Made by a program: the position numbers and the translations under genes. From Planctomycetaceae bacterium (GTDB lineage: Bacteria > Planctomycetota > Planctomycetia > Planctomycetales > Planctomycetaceae), in NCBI GenBank assembly GCA_018699955.1, contig JABISG010000104.1, forward strand, positions 1 to 41,049: DNA of 41,049 bases, written 5' to 3'. Shown here in pieces: positions 30,342-40,400 of this stretch; within the stretch, counting starts at the first letter, position 1, and each line of letters starts with the position of its first letter. Below the pieces are notes generated by a model. The model saw nothing but the letters and a program-made list of their open reading frames with translations, was not told the DNA's origin and did no database searches.

Positions 30342-33300
30342 TCACTTGCTGACTGCCACCTCGCGGCGCGAGTTGCCGCGAACGGCAGTCGCAACACTTC
30401 CCTGGTTGTTGGTCCAATCGATGGTGAGCCAAAGAATCGCTTTGCCGTCGCGGCTTCCGGTGAGAACATCGTGGCCATCGTGCGAGAAGGCCACCGAGGT
30501 GACTTCGCGCTGGTGACCGGCGAGGCTCAAAATCTCTTTGGCTGCTTCTGGACCCTTTTGTTCTTCATCTGCTTTTGCGACGACAGGCTCGGCAGGCGCG
30601 TTGTCTGCCGGTGGTGCCTCGGCTTGTTCTGCCGGATCGACTGGAACGGGAGCTTCGACCGGCTGCGATTCTGCCGCCAAACGGGTGATGTCGTCGGTCG
30701 TTCGCATGTCCCACAGCTTCACAACGTAGTCTTCGCTGCCGGTCAATGCGCGACTTCCTTCATCGTCGGGGGAGAACGCCACCGAGGTCACGGCGGCGGT
30801 ATGCCCGGTCAAATACATCAGCTCGCTGATCTCGAGCGTGTCGTCAGCCTTGTCCTCAATCGCCCATATTTTGGCGTAGGCCGACCGAGCATCCTGACCT
30901 TGAGTTCCGGTGATCACTCGCTTGCCGTCGCCGGAAAACGCCACACACAGCACGGCACCGCTTTGGCAATCCATGCTTGCCAATTCGGTTCCAGTAGCAA
31001 CTTCCCAAATCCGAGCCGTCCCATCGTCCGAAGCCGTGGCGACACGGCGACCGTCGTTGGAAAAGACGGCTTGTAAGACCTTCCCTTCGTGTCCTTCCAA
31101 ACTCCTCAACTCTTTTCCGCTGGTTGCATCCCACAGTCGGGCCGTGCGATCACTGCTGGCCGTCAAAACCAGTTTACCGTCCGGTGAAAACACCGCGCTG
31201 TTCACGTCGGATGTGTGTCCCGCCAGGATGGCAACCGTCTTGCCTGTTGCCGCATTCCAAATGCGGGCCGTGCTATCGAGGCCCGCAGTGACGATGAACT
31301 TTCCGTCCGGCGAGTAGCCCGCTGCCGAGACAGAGCCGTGCGGACTGTACTGAATCTGCTCGCGGCCTGTCGCTTCGTCCCACAGTTGAGCATTGCTGCC
31401 GCCCACCGTCAGAATAAACTGTTCCTTCTTTGCCATGTCGCCGTTCTGCGGCGAGAAGACGGCCGCTTCCACCGAAGCGACGCGGTCGGAATCGAGGAAC
31501 GACCGACCATCGGCAATCGAAATCTCTTTCAATGTTCCCAAGTCCCACAGCCGAACGGTGAGGTCTTCGGCGTTTGTGGTCAGCGCACGTTTTCCGTCGG
31601 CTGAAATGGCAACTGCAGGGATGTACGGTTTGAGCAGATCGGCTGCTTCTCTTACGTCGAGTAAACTTGCCAGCTTCTTCAACGTGTCGTCAAAATCGGC
31701 CGGCTTACGCAGCGAGTTCGGATTGAGAATGCGCGAAACATCGTCTTTGGTCAATTCCGTATCGGTCCAGAGAAACTCCGGATCGCGATTCAGTTGCTTC
31801 AGCCTGTCGGTTACGTTGCGTGCAAGGGCGGCCATCCCGCCGACGGTGTTCAGTTGTCCGATTTCCTTCGCCGTCTCGGCATCCCAAAGACGCACGGTCA
31901 AGTCGGCACAGCTGGTCAGCACGAGTGTTCGCGTGCCGTCGGTCGCAACGTCCATTGCCGTCAGCGAGTCGTCGTGTTTGAGCAACAGACTCTTCTGTTC
32001 CTTTCCGGTTGACACATCCCATTGGGCAACCGAGTTGTCGGTGCTGGCGGTCAACACGCGTTTTCCATTGGGATGAAAACGAGCAGAAACAATTCGCTGA
32101 CCTCGGGTGTGGCCCTTCAGACGAAGGACGTATGAAGCGGAAGCTTTTCCATCTGCCGCAATTTCCAGACGCCACAGATGGCCGTATCCTTTTCCGTCTC
32201 CCGTGAAGAGCAGCTTGCCGTCCGGTGAAAACGCAACCGCGGTCACTTCGGCCGTGTGCGTTTTGTCTTTCGCATCGATGTGTTTGAGTTCCAAAATCGG
32301 CTTGTCGTCTTCGGAATCGACCCTCCACAGCTTCGCGCTCCACAGCGCGCCCTCGGCGAGCGAGACCCGGTCGCTGCCGGTCAATATCCACTTGCCATCG
32401 GGTGAGAGTGCAACCGCGGCACTACGACCGGTGTGTTCGAGCCGTTTCAATTCGGTCCCACGGGCCACATTCCAAATTCTTACGCTGTTATCGACGGCAG
32501 CGGTCAGCATTCGCTCGCCGTTGGGGAAGAAGAGCGCACTGGATGCGAGATACTCGTGTCCTTCGCGAAACGTTCTCAGTTCCCGGCCATCGCCCGACCA
32601 GGTTTTTGCCGTGCGATCCTGACTGGCTGTGACAATGTTGCGGTTGTTGTGCGAGAACGAAGCCGACAAAACGGCGTTGCCGTGGCCGCTGAATTCACGG
32701 CCGGCCAACTCGCGAATCTCGGCATAGTCGGCAATGCTCCATTGCCGGGCGGTGCCGTCACCACTGCCAGACAGCACCGATTGCCCGTCCGGAGCAAACG
32801 CGCTGGTGCGGACCCAACTTCCGTGTCCGCGAAATGTCTTGATCGCGGTGCCTGTTGCCGCATTCCAAACCTTAACGGTGCCATCGTCACCACTGCTGAG
32901 CACCAGCAGGTTATTGGTGGCGGCGGCAGTGGAACTGGCGGCTTTGGGGCTGGAAACAGATCCGACGGAAGAATCCTTGCGGAAAAATCGGACGGCTCGA
33001 ACGCTGGCAATGTGACCATCCAACCGACGGGCTTTCGCCGCCGGTGCCACGCGTTGTTCGGCGGTGAGTTGGCCGGTCGTCGTTCCCAACGACTGCAGTT
33101 TCTCCCAACGATAGGCCTCGACTTCCTCGGGCTTCCAGATCAACACGTTTCGATCGTATCCCCCGGTGACGACATCCTTCCCGTCGGGAGAAAAGGCGGC
33201 GGCAAACACCGGCCCGGTATGTCCGGTAAACGGTGCCCCCTGCTGAATGTTGGCAGGAACCGACCACCGAACTTCTTTTACGTCTTTCGCGTTGTACGTC

Positions 33301-36300
33301 CAGACGATGGCGATCCCATCCTGACCGGCGGTGACAATTTGAGTTCCGTCGGGAGAAAAGGCGGCATCCCAGACAAACCAATTGTGACCTCGCAGAGGGA
33401 CCAATTGCTTGCCTTCTTTCACATCCCAGACGCGGGCCGTGTAATCTTCCGATCCGGTCAACAGTTGCTTGCCGTCGGGTGAAAACTGAATACTGAGAAC
33501 GGCGGCCGTGTGTTCCACAGCAAACCGATCGTTTGCCGATGAGTCACCGAACGTCGTCAGCGGTTTTGCGGGCGCTTCGACTGCTGAAATATCCCAGAGT
33601 GTCACATTGTCTTTGGCCGCGCTGGTGCCGACAGCGATCTGTTTGCCATCGGGTGAGAAGACCACCGCATTCACATCGATCCCGTTGCCGCCGACGGAGA
33701 ATGTCAACGCCGGCTTGTTGCTGGATTTCGAAAGATCCCAAACTTCAATCATGCCTCCTTCGAGCGCCATCACCAAACGTTGTCCGTCGCCCGAAACGTC
33801 GATCCCGAGAACATTGCCGGCCGCATTGAACTCGCGCAACTCCTGACTGCACAAGTACATCAACCGACCCCATTCCCAGTTCCGCAGATCGGGTTCGTTC
33901 CCTTTGGGGCGATACTGATCTAACAGAGTACGGGCGGCATCGAACGCGTTTTCGTCAATCTTCGCCTTCGCCAAACCGATTGTTGCAATGTAACCACGGT
34001 ACTGGGCAATCGCGGTTTGCTGCTGTGCTTCATCGGCGGCCTCATCGGCCAACCCTTTCTGTTTGAGCGCGTTTGCTGCGGCGATCTTGGCCGAGTCCGC
34101 CGCCGCTGTCGCCTTCTTCCCCGCTTCGAGGGCCTCGTCGGTTTTTTCTTTCGCTATCTTCTCCTGCGCCAACGCATTTGCTGCCTCGGTCTTGGCGCGT
34201 TCTCCCTCAGTCCTCGCCAGTTCTGCAGCGGTCGTCGCCTTATTCCCCGCTTCAATCGCCTCTGCGGTTTTTTCGTTCGCTATCTTCTGCTGCGCCAACG
34301 CGTTTGCCGCTTCGGTCGTAGCCTTATCTGCCGCTTTGTCGGCCTTGACTCGCTCGGAGTTAATCCAGACTCCGCCGCCGATCAAAACAGCTGCGAATAC
34401 CAATGCCGCGACAAATCCGGCGCGTTTGGCCCGTTTCAGTGTGCGCACGCGGCTTTCGACTTCTTCTTTGCCCTTCACCAGTTCTGCGTGCAGTTCGGTG
34501 TGGTCGGGGTTGTCGAGGTTGAGCAGCGATGCGCCGAGGTCGAAGTCGCCCTTTCGCAAGGCGCTTTGTGCGTAGGCCAGTCGTGACTGCGAGATGCCGT
34601 CTTTCGCGTGGTCGTTGCCGTTCCAGAGCGCGTAGGCTTCCTGAAAACCGAACAACGATCGCGCGTAGTCCTGGTAGACGTCCGACTCCTGGGCCTCTTT
34701 CATATCCTGATCGGCACGGGTGGAAAGGTCGATGCTTTCGGTATGCGACAGATATTCCTTGATGGCGTCCTGCAGGTCCTTGACGGTTGCATGTCGCTCT
34801 TCGACATTGGTTGCCATCGCCCGCATGGCGATGTCCATCAGTTCGCCGGTTTCCTCAACCGGGCGGATTTCGTTTTTGGCGGCCGCCATCAGACACTTCA
34901 TGGCGTTGGCACCACGGTGCGGCGGTTTGCCGGTGACGATTTCAAACAGAATCGCACCGAGCAGATAGGTGTCGCTGTGCGGGCCGATTTTGTGCAACGG
35001 GCCGGTTGCCATTTCCGGCGCCATGTAGGCCGGGGTTCCGCCCATGCTGCGGGTCTCGGCAATGCTGCCGGTCTTGCTGAATCCCTTGGTGGGCTGGGCA
35101 AGCCCCCAGTCCATCAGCAACACTTCGCCGTAACCACCGAGCATGACGTTTTCGGGTTTCAGATCGCGATGCACCACACCGCGGGCGTGGGCAAAGCTGA
35201 CCGCATTGGCCACGTCGTCCAGAATGGCAAGATTCTCTTCGAGTGTTTTGTCCTTAATGACGTCGAGCCAGGGCGTGCCTTCCACTCGCTTCATGGAATA
35301 AAACAGCGCGCCCGCATCGTTACTGCCGACATCGTAAATCGGCACGATGTTCGGGTGATCGAGTTCGCCGGTGACCACGGCTTCGGCCAGGAACTTGAGC
35401 CGCTGGTCGGCATCTTTGGCGGTCTTCGGCTTGAGCATCTTGATGGCGACCGATCGATCGATCGACGTCTGCTTTGCCAAATACACGACGCCCATGCCGC
35501 CTTCGCCGAGCACCTTGACCAGTTCGTACTCTGCCTCGTCCGTTCCTGTTTCATCGGCTTCGACCAGCCGCCGCAGCTTGATGACCAGCGATGTTTCCGG
35601 GGCCGCCTTTGCCGCCTTCTTGAGTTCTTCCAGATCCTCAGCTTTGACGGTCATACCCGGCGTGATGTCGGGCTGGTCGGCGCTGACCCACGCCGCCTTC
35701 ATTGTCTTCAGCACTTCGTCGGGCAGATCGTCGGTGACGAGTGTCTGCTCGTAACTGTCTTTGTCGGGGAAGTCGTCCGAGAGCATCGTTTGCTGCGTGC
35801 TCTTGTCGCCGCCTTCTTCACTATCAACGAACGTCTTGGCGACCAGATCGTCAATTGCGTTGCCATCGGCGTCCATAACGTAAGTTGCAGCCGACTCGGC
35901 AACATCGATTGAGTCACCACCGGCCGCGTCGCCCTCATCTCCGGCAGCAAGATCCATCGGCATCGTTTCCAATTGCTCGGATTCGTCGATGGAATCGATC
36001 GGCGCGCTGTCGGTTGCTGAATCGGTTGCGCTGTCTGTTGATGACGACTCGCTGCCGAATTGCTCATCGACTAAACCTTCACGTTCACCTGCTGGAATTT
36101 CGACGATCATCGTCGCCATTGTTTCCTGGCTACTATCCAGCCCGGCATCATCGTCGTCATCAATCTCAAACGTCTCCAGCGCGTCGTCGCCATCCCCGGC
36201 GGCGTCAAGATCCATCGTCGCAATTGCGTCTTCGTTGTCGTCTTCATCATCGTCACTGGCGAATGTCTCAGCGCCTGACTCGTGCGAATCTTCTGACGGC

Positions 36301-37127
36301 AATTGCATCGTGGCCTGTGTGTCGTCGCCACCGTCGTCACTCTCGTCGGCATCCATCGCCACGGCGTCCATTTCCACGGTGGCGAGAGACTTCTGATCGG
36401 CCTTCACACCTTCATCAAACTGGTACGTATCGCCGTTGTCCTTTGCCGAATCGTCGGCTTCATCCAGGGGCATCGTCGCCAGCGACTCCTGCTCGGAGTC
36501 GGCATCCATTTCCACTGTCGCAAGAGATCCCTGTTCATCATCGGCATCATGCGGTTCGACCTGATCGCCGCCGTCGTCAGCCGACATCTCCAGCGTTGCA
36601 CCGGCTTCGGCTGGTGCGTCGGTTTCATCCAACGGCATGGTCGCCAGTGACTCCTGCTCGCCGTCGGCATCCATCTCCATTGTGGCGAGAGACTCCTGAT
36701 CGGCGCCGTCTGCAGGCATCTCCAGCGTTGCACCGGCTTCGGCTGGAGCGTCGGCTTCATCCAACGGCATCGTTGCCTGCGACTCCTGTTCGGAGTCTGC
36801 ATCCATTTCTACGGTGGCGAGAGATTCCTGATCGTCGGCAGAATTGGATGCGTCTGGCTTGGCAACATTGCTTGCCTCAGCTGACTCTTGCTCAGATTCG
36901 TCCGATGGCAAATCGACGGTGTCGCTGCCGACGGGGGAACCGTCATCGGGAGGCGCGGCGTCATCCGATTCGACCGTTCCGAGATTTTCTTCCGAATCTG
37001 TCGGATCGGTTGGGTCATCGAACTCGACCGTGTCGCGGATCGTCAATGACTTTCCGCAAACCGGACACAGTCCGCCTTCAACATCGACCGCTTCCAGATT
37101 TGCATCGCAGAATGAACATGTTGGCAT
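30342..37127 (-). CDS. Giant Ser/Thr protein kinase with acidic Thr-motif tail, TM segment and WD40 array
   Basis: 2261 residues; ATG 37127 with GGAGAGG upstream. Order: a CSFC...CPVC zinc ribbon (residues ~4-24); an acidic low-complexity tail to about residue 490 holding ~20 Thr-x-x-hydrophobic motifs such as ATMPLDE, ATVEMDA and ATLEMPA; a Hanks-type kinase (~533-800) with GEGGMGVVY, IK, HRDLKPEN and DWG in place of DFG; one transmembrane helix (~901-925, FVAALVFAAVLIGGGVWI); an Ala/Lys/Glu-rich coiled coil (~930-1040, with a tandem duplication of the NALAQ-KIA-EKT segment); a conserved NAFDAARTLLDQ...LRNWEWGRL junction; and 21 recognisable WD40 repeats (~1100-2250) ending ...ILWLT. The kinase faces the cytoplasm and the WD40 part should lie on the other side of the membrane. 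Substrates are unknown. Such kinases are numerous in planctomycetes; the Thr array is the notable part. Confidence 0.9.
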   Translation of the reverse strand: MPTCSFCDANLEAVDVEGGLCPVCGKSLTIRDTVEFDDPTDPTDSEENLGTVESDDAAPPDDGSPVGSDTVDLPSDESEQESAEASNVAKPDASNSADDQESLATVEMDADSEQESQATMPLDEADAPAEAGATLEMPADGADQESLATMEMDADGEQESLATMPLDETDAPAEAGATLEMSADDGGDQVEPHDADDEQGSLATVEMDADSEQESLATMPLDEADDSAKDNGDTYQFDEGVKADQKSLATVEMDAVAMDADESDDGGDDTQATMQLPSEDSHESGAETFASDDDEDDNEDAIATMDLDAAGDGDDALETFEIDDDDDAGLDSSQETMATMIVEIPAGEREGLVDEQFGSESSSTDSATDSATDSAPIDSIDESEQLETMPMDLAAGDEGDAAGGDSIDVAESAATYVMDADGNAIDDLVAKTFVDSEEGGDKSTQQTMLSDDFPDKDSYEQTLVTDDLPDEVLKTMKAAWVSADQPDITPGMTVKAEDLEELKKAAKAAPETSLVIKLRRLVEADETGTDEAEYELVKVLGEGGMGVVYLAKQTSIDRSVAIKMLKPKTAKDADQRLKFLAEAVVTGELDHPNIVPIYDVGSNDAGALFYSMKRVEGTPWLDVIKDKTLEENLAILDDVANAVSFAHARGVVHRDLKPENVMLGGYGEVLLMDWGLAQPTKGFSKTGSIAETRSMGGTPAYMAPEMATGPLHKIGPHSDTYLLGAILFEIVTGKPPHRGANAMKCLMAAAKNEIRPVEETGELMDIAMRAMATNVEERHATVKDLQDAIKEYLSHTESIDLSTRADQDMKEAQESDVYQDYARSLFGFQEAYALWNGNDHAKDGISQSRLAYAQSALRKGDFDLGASLLNLDNPDHTELHAELVKGKEEVESRVRTLKRAKRAGFVAALVFAAVLIGGGVWINSERVKADKAADKATTEAANALAQQKIANEKTAEAIEAGNKATTAAELARTEGERAKTEAANALAQEKIAKEKTDEALEAGKKATAAADSAKIAAANALKQKGLADEAADEAQQQTAIAQYRGYIATIGLAKAKIDENAFDAARTLLDQYRPKGNEPDLRNWEWGRLMYLCSQELREFNAAGNVLGIDVSGDGQRLVMALEGGMIEVWDLSKSSNKPALTFSVGGNGIDVNAVVFSPDGKQIAVGTSAAKDNVTLWDISAVEAPAKPLTTFGDSSANDRFAVEHTAAVLSIQFSPDGKQLLTGSEDYTARVWDVKEGKQLVPLRGHNWFVWDAAFSPDGTQIVTAGQDGIAIVWTYNAKDVKEVRWSVPANIQQGAPFTGHTGPVFAAAFSPDGKDVVTGGYDRNVLIWKPEEVEAYRWEKLQSLGTTTGQLTAEQRVAPAAKARRLDGHIASVRAVRFFRKDSSVGSVSSPKAASSTAAATNNLLVLSSGDDGTVKVWNAATGTAIKTFRGHGSWVRTSAFAPDGQSVLSGSGDGTARQWSIADYAEIRELAGREFSGHGNAVLSASFSHNNRNIVTASQDRTAKTWSGDGRELRTFREGHEYLASSALFFPNGERMLTAAVDNSVRIWNVARGTELKRLEHTGRSAAVALSPDGKWILTGSDRVSLAEGALWSAKLWRVDSEDDKPILELKHIDAKDKTHTAEVTAVAFSPDGKLLFTGDGKGYGHLWRLEIAADGKASASYVLRLKGHTRGQRIVSARFHPNGKRVLTASTDNSVAQWDVSTGKEQKSLLLKHDDSLTAMDVATDGTRTLVLTSCADLTVRLWDAETAKEIGQLNTVGGMAALARNVTDRLKQLNRDPEFLWTDTELTKDDVSRILNPNSLRKPADFDDTLKKLASLLDVREAADLLKPYIPAVAISADGKRALTTNAEDLTVRLWDLGTLKEISIADGRSFLDSDRVASVEAAVFSPQNGDMAKKEQFILTVGGSNAQLWDEATGREQIQYSPHGSVSAAGYSPDGKFIVTAGLDSTARIWNAATGKTVAILAGHTSDVNSAVFSPDGKLVLTASSDRTARLWDATSGKELRSLEGHEGKVLQAVFSNDGRRVATASDDGTARIWEVATGTELASMDCQSGAVLCVAFSGDGKRVITGTQGQDARSAYAKIWAIEDKADDTLEISELMYLTGHTAAVTSVAFSPDDEGSRALTGSEDYVVKLWDMRTTDDITRLAAESQPVEAPVPVDPAEQAEAPPADNAPAEPVVAKADEEQKGPEAAKEILSLAGHQREVTSVAFSHDGHDVLTGSRDGKAILWLTIDWTNNQGSVATAVRGNSRREVAVSK

Positions 37128-37158
37128 AACGCCTCTCCGCCGTAACGTAATGTCGTTT

Positions 37159-37184
37159 CAAACAAACGAGAAATCATTTGTTTG
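37159..37184. promoter_or_regulatory. 8-bp perfect inverted repeat overlapping the kinase promoter
   Basis: CAAACAAA (37159-37166) and TTTGTTTG (37177-37184), spacer 10 nt, 32 bp upstream of the kinase start codon. It overlaps the candidate -10 element, as an operator would. Confidence 0.4.
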
Positions 37185-37201
37185 CAAGTACACTGTTTCA
37201 A
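37173..37201 (-). promoter_or_regulatory. Candidate sigma-70-like promoter of the giant kinase
   Basis: On the minus strand TTGAAA (plus 37196-37201) and AATGAT (plus 37173-37178) have a 17-bp spacer: 5 of 6 and 4 of 6 matches to TTGACA and TATAAT. Plausible but not proven; planctomycete consensus elements are poorly known to me. Confidence 0.35.
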
Positions 37202-37205
37202 AATA

Positions 37206-37215
37206 ACAAATTTGT
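37206..37215. promoter_or_regulatory. Perfect 10-bp palindrome ACAAATTTGT
   Basis: Lies just upstream of the candidate -35 of the kinase promoter. May be an additional regulator site, or chance in AT-rich sequence. Confidence 0.25.
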
Positions 37216-37446
37216 CTGGCGTCTTCTGTGTGTCGTTTCCCAAGTGGTCGGCGTCGGCAACATCCCCATGCCGAACAGCCGCTTTTTCCCAGCCGCACTC
37301 TTATTCGATTTCAACAACTCCGGCATTCCATCTTAACAACTCGCGAGGTCCGTCTCTGCGGCCTTTTCTCCAAACACAACTTTTCACCGAACACAAAATG
37401 TCAGCAGATATTCGTTTCGACATTCCCCGCCCGCACTGACTGACCC

Positions 37447-40400
37447 CTACGACCGGCCCTTTCGTAATCTTCGGTACAACCGGGCCGCTCGCGAAAAGGT
37501 TTCATCGTTCAGTCCTTCCATCACAGTATCAATTTCAACGGCAGAGCGTCGCGTTGCGTCGCGCGATTTCAATCGCCCGGCAATCAACACTGCACCGGCG
37601 GCCGCAAGCGAGTATGTTGCTTCGGCCGATAACGGCGATTCGCCAGAAATGTCTTCCTCGGTAGGAACAACGTCGAAATCAACCGCATCATCGACGGAAG
37701 GTTGGCTACGTTTTGTTACCGTCCGCTTGAGGCTCGCGGCAACTGGAGCGACTGTTGATACGGCAAACCGATCTTCGTTGGGAGTCCACCGCGACCACCG
37801 TCGATCCAATTCACTCTCGCCGACGATTTCGTCCAACCGTGATTGATGTTGTGGCATCACCGGCGGCAGCGTGCCGCCAGCGGCCTGTTGTTCGTCGTTC
37901 TGTTCGTCGGTAGAGTCCTTGTCCTTACCGGCGGCACCTTTATTCTGGTCGTCTTTCTCTTCTTCTTCATTGTCGTTCTGGCCGTCTTCGTTGGGCGTGG
38001 CTTTCTCGATGCTGGTCACGGTACCCGAACGGACATTGATATCGAACAGCAACCGCAACCGCTCTTCGCCCGCTTCGCGGAGATAAATACGATACCGCCC
38101 ATCGGGAAGCTCGCTGAACAACCGGGTCAGGTCGTTCAGCACGGTTTCGTCCAATTCGATTTCGACCGGGGTCTTATCGACTCCGATAACCCGATCACCA
38201 GTCGGAGTTAGCGGATGAATGATGATTTGGCGACCCGATGCCAGAGCGGCTTCAACAATTGCCTGCACGGCTTGCTGGGCCTGACTAGAGAGCGTGACGG
38301 GAGTGACGGCGTTGCTTGCCGCCGCCGTATCTGCCTCATCCGGGAATGCCAGTTGATCGACCTGGCCGGTGGTGTCCACCGCAACCGCACCGATGCCTTC
38401 ACCCGGAATAGCCGCTGAGACGACGACAACAACCTCACTCGCACCGATGGAGATGTTCGGATCGTTGATCACCGTTATGCGAATCAAGACAGCCGCACTG
38501 GCGTTCGTTGGATTCGGATTACCTTCCAGGAACGATTGCTCGGCATTATCAAAGATCGTTCGGCCCGGCGTGATAAAGTCGACTTCTTCCAATAAGAACC
38601 CGTTGCCCGTTGGAAGAAATGTCTCTGGATCGACGCCCAAACCGGTATCGCTACGACCGACAATGCTCGCCTCGAACAACAACGCGCCACTCGCATCGAG
38701 TACGCCGAATTCAACTATGACGGTGAAGCTCTCTTCACCCACTCGGCCGAAATTGAAATTGACCTCGGCCACGCCGGTGTTGGTGACGTCGGGGATATCG
38801 ATGCCGTTCAGTGGGCTGATGACCAGATTGGGAACGTTGGACGAAACGCGCCCCGTGCCGCTTTGGAAGAACACGCCGTCCTCAACCTGCGTCGTTCCAT
38901 CCGGAGTGCCGGAAATTGTTCCGGCGCCGACGACCAACAGTTCGTTGGCCACATTTGGATCGTCGTTGATAATCAGACTGCCTGCCCCGGCATCAAGCAT
39001 GATGTCGCCATCACCGCCGGTCGCGCTCACCTGGCGATTGACGGTCAAATTGCCATCGTTCAGGCTGGTAAGACTGATATTCCCCCCCGCCGTGGCGAGA
39101 ACCGGTGCATCGACTGTCAGCGGACTGGCGTTTGTGATAGTGATGCCGCCGTTCATCGCGTCGTTTGTAATACCTTCGAGTCCGTTGACTTCGCCGATGA
39201 CGCCGGCACCGACGTTGAGAATCGCGATGTTGCCACCGGTCGTGTTCGCTGCAGCGTAGACCTGCACCTCTGTGTCGATCGGGTCGCCGTCGCCGATGCC
39301 GTTTGTCGCCTGCAGCGCCACGCCGTTGGCCTTAATGTCCGGTCCATTGGTGTTGCCGTCGATAATCGCGCCATTCCCACCCGTGCCAACATTGAGATCG
39401 ACATCATTCGGCGTCTCAACTCCGATGATTTCAAGGTCATCGGTTTCCGCAATTTCGACATTGCCCGTCACGGTGTTAACAATGTTGATGGTATCGACGG
39501 TGGTCTCGATGGCGTCGCCGTTTCCAACGCCATTTGTCGCCTGCAGGATTAAGTTCGTGGCCTGAATATCGGGCCGTGCTCCGGGGTTGCCGTCGGTAAC
39601 CTCGCCGTTTGCGATATTGAGATTAACACCATCCGGCGTTGCGATCCGGAAGATCGCGAGGTCATCGGTTTCCGCGATCTCGACGTTGCCCGCCCCGGTG
39701 TTATCGATGTCAATTGAGCTGACGGTGGTCTCGATGGCATCGCCCGTGCCGACACCATCGACGGATGTGATCACCAGTCGCCCGTTCGGGGCTTGGATAT
39801 CGACGTTCGTATCGCCCGCGTCGGTCACCGAACCGCCCGTCATAATCTGAACGGCTATGTCTGTCGCGTTGGTCGTCGATAGGCCGCTCAGCTGTATGTC
39901 GCCGTTGGGCGCGTCAAACAGGATTGTGCCGGCTCCCGAGTTCACCTCCGCCCCATCTTCCATTGTGATCGACCCAAGATCCGACGTGATGGAGACATTG
40001 CCGCCCTGCGAGAAGATGCGACCGTTTGAGGTGAAATCAACGTCGCCCACGGTCGCGGTGAATGTGAAATTTCCACCCCCTGTATCGATCGTATTATTGA
40101 CCTCTAACGTGTCGCTTGAGAATACAATATCTCCCCCATTGTTGTTGATCACCACGGAGATGAATTGTAATGCCCCGAGAACATTGAAATTCACGTCTGG
40201 GAACAGAGTCAATCTGTCGGCTGCGTCGTTGCCAAAGGTCACATCGGAAGTCGAGTTGAAATTCAACGGGTTCGGAACAGTACCGTCGATGGTCACGTTC
40301 TTGTTGAATATCGTCGCCGTATCACCAGCGGCGATCGTCACGTTCCTCAGGAATGTCACCTCACCGGCAGCGTTGTCTTGGACAAGACCCGATTCCGTTA

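Larger units (their letters stand above)
37128..37446. other. Intergenic region between giant surface protein and giant kinase
   Basis: About 320 bp on the upstream side of the kinase gene. It contains the promoter and operator-like sites listed separately. No gene is supported. Confidence 0.55.

Noticed and set aside
34608..37129. Long plus-strand open frames (434 and 414 codons) opposite the kinase
   Set aside because: Antisense to a kinase with intact motifs. The second is very Arg/His/Pro-rich, as expected from the complement of an Asp/Glu/Thr-rich coding strand.
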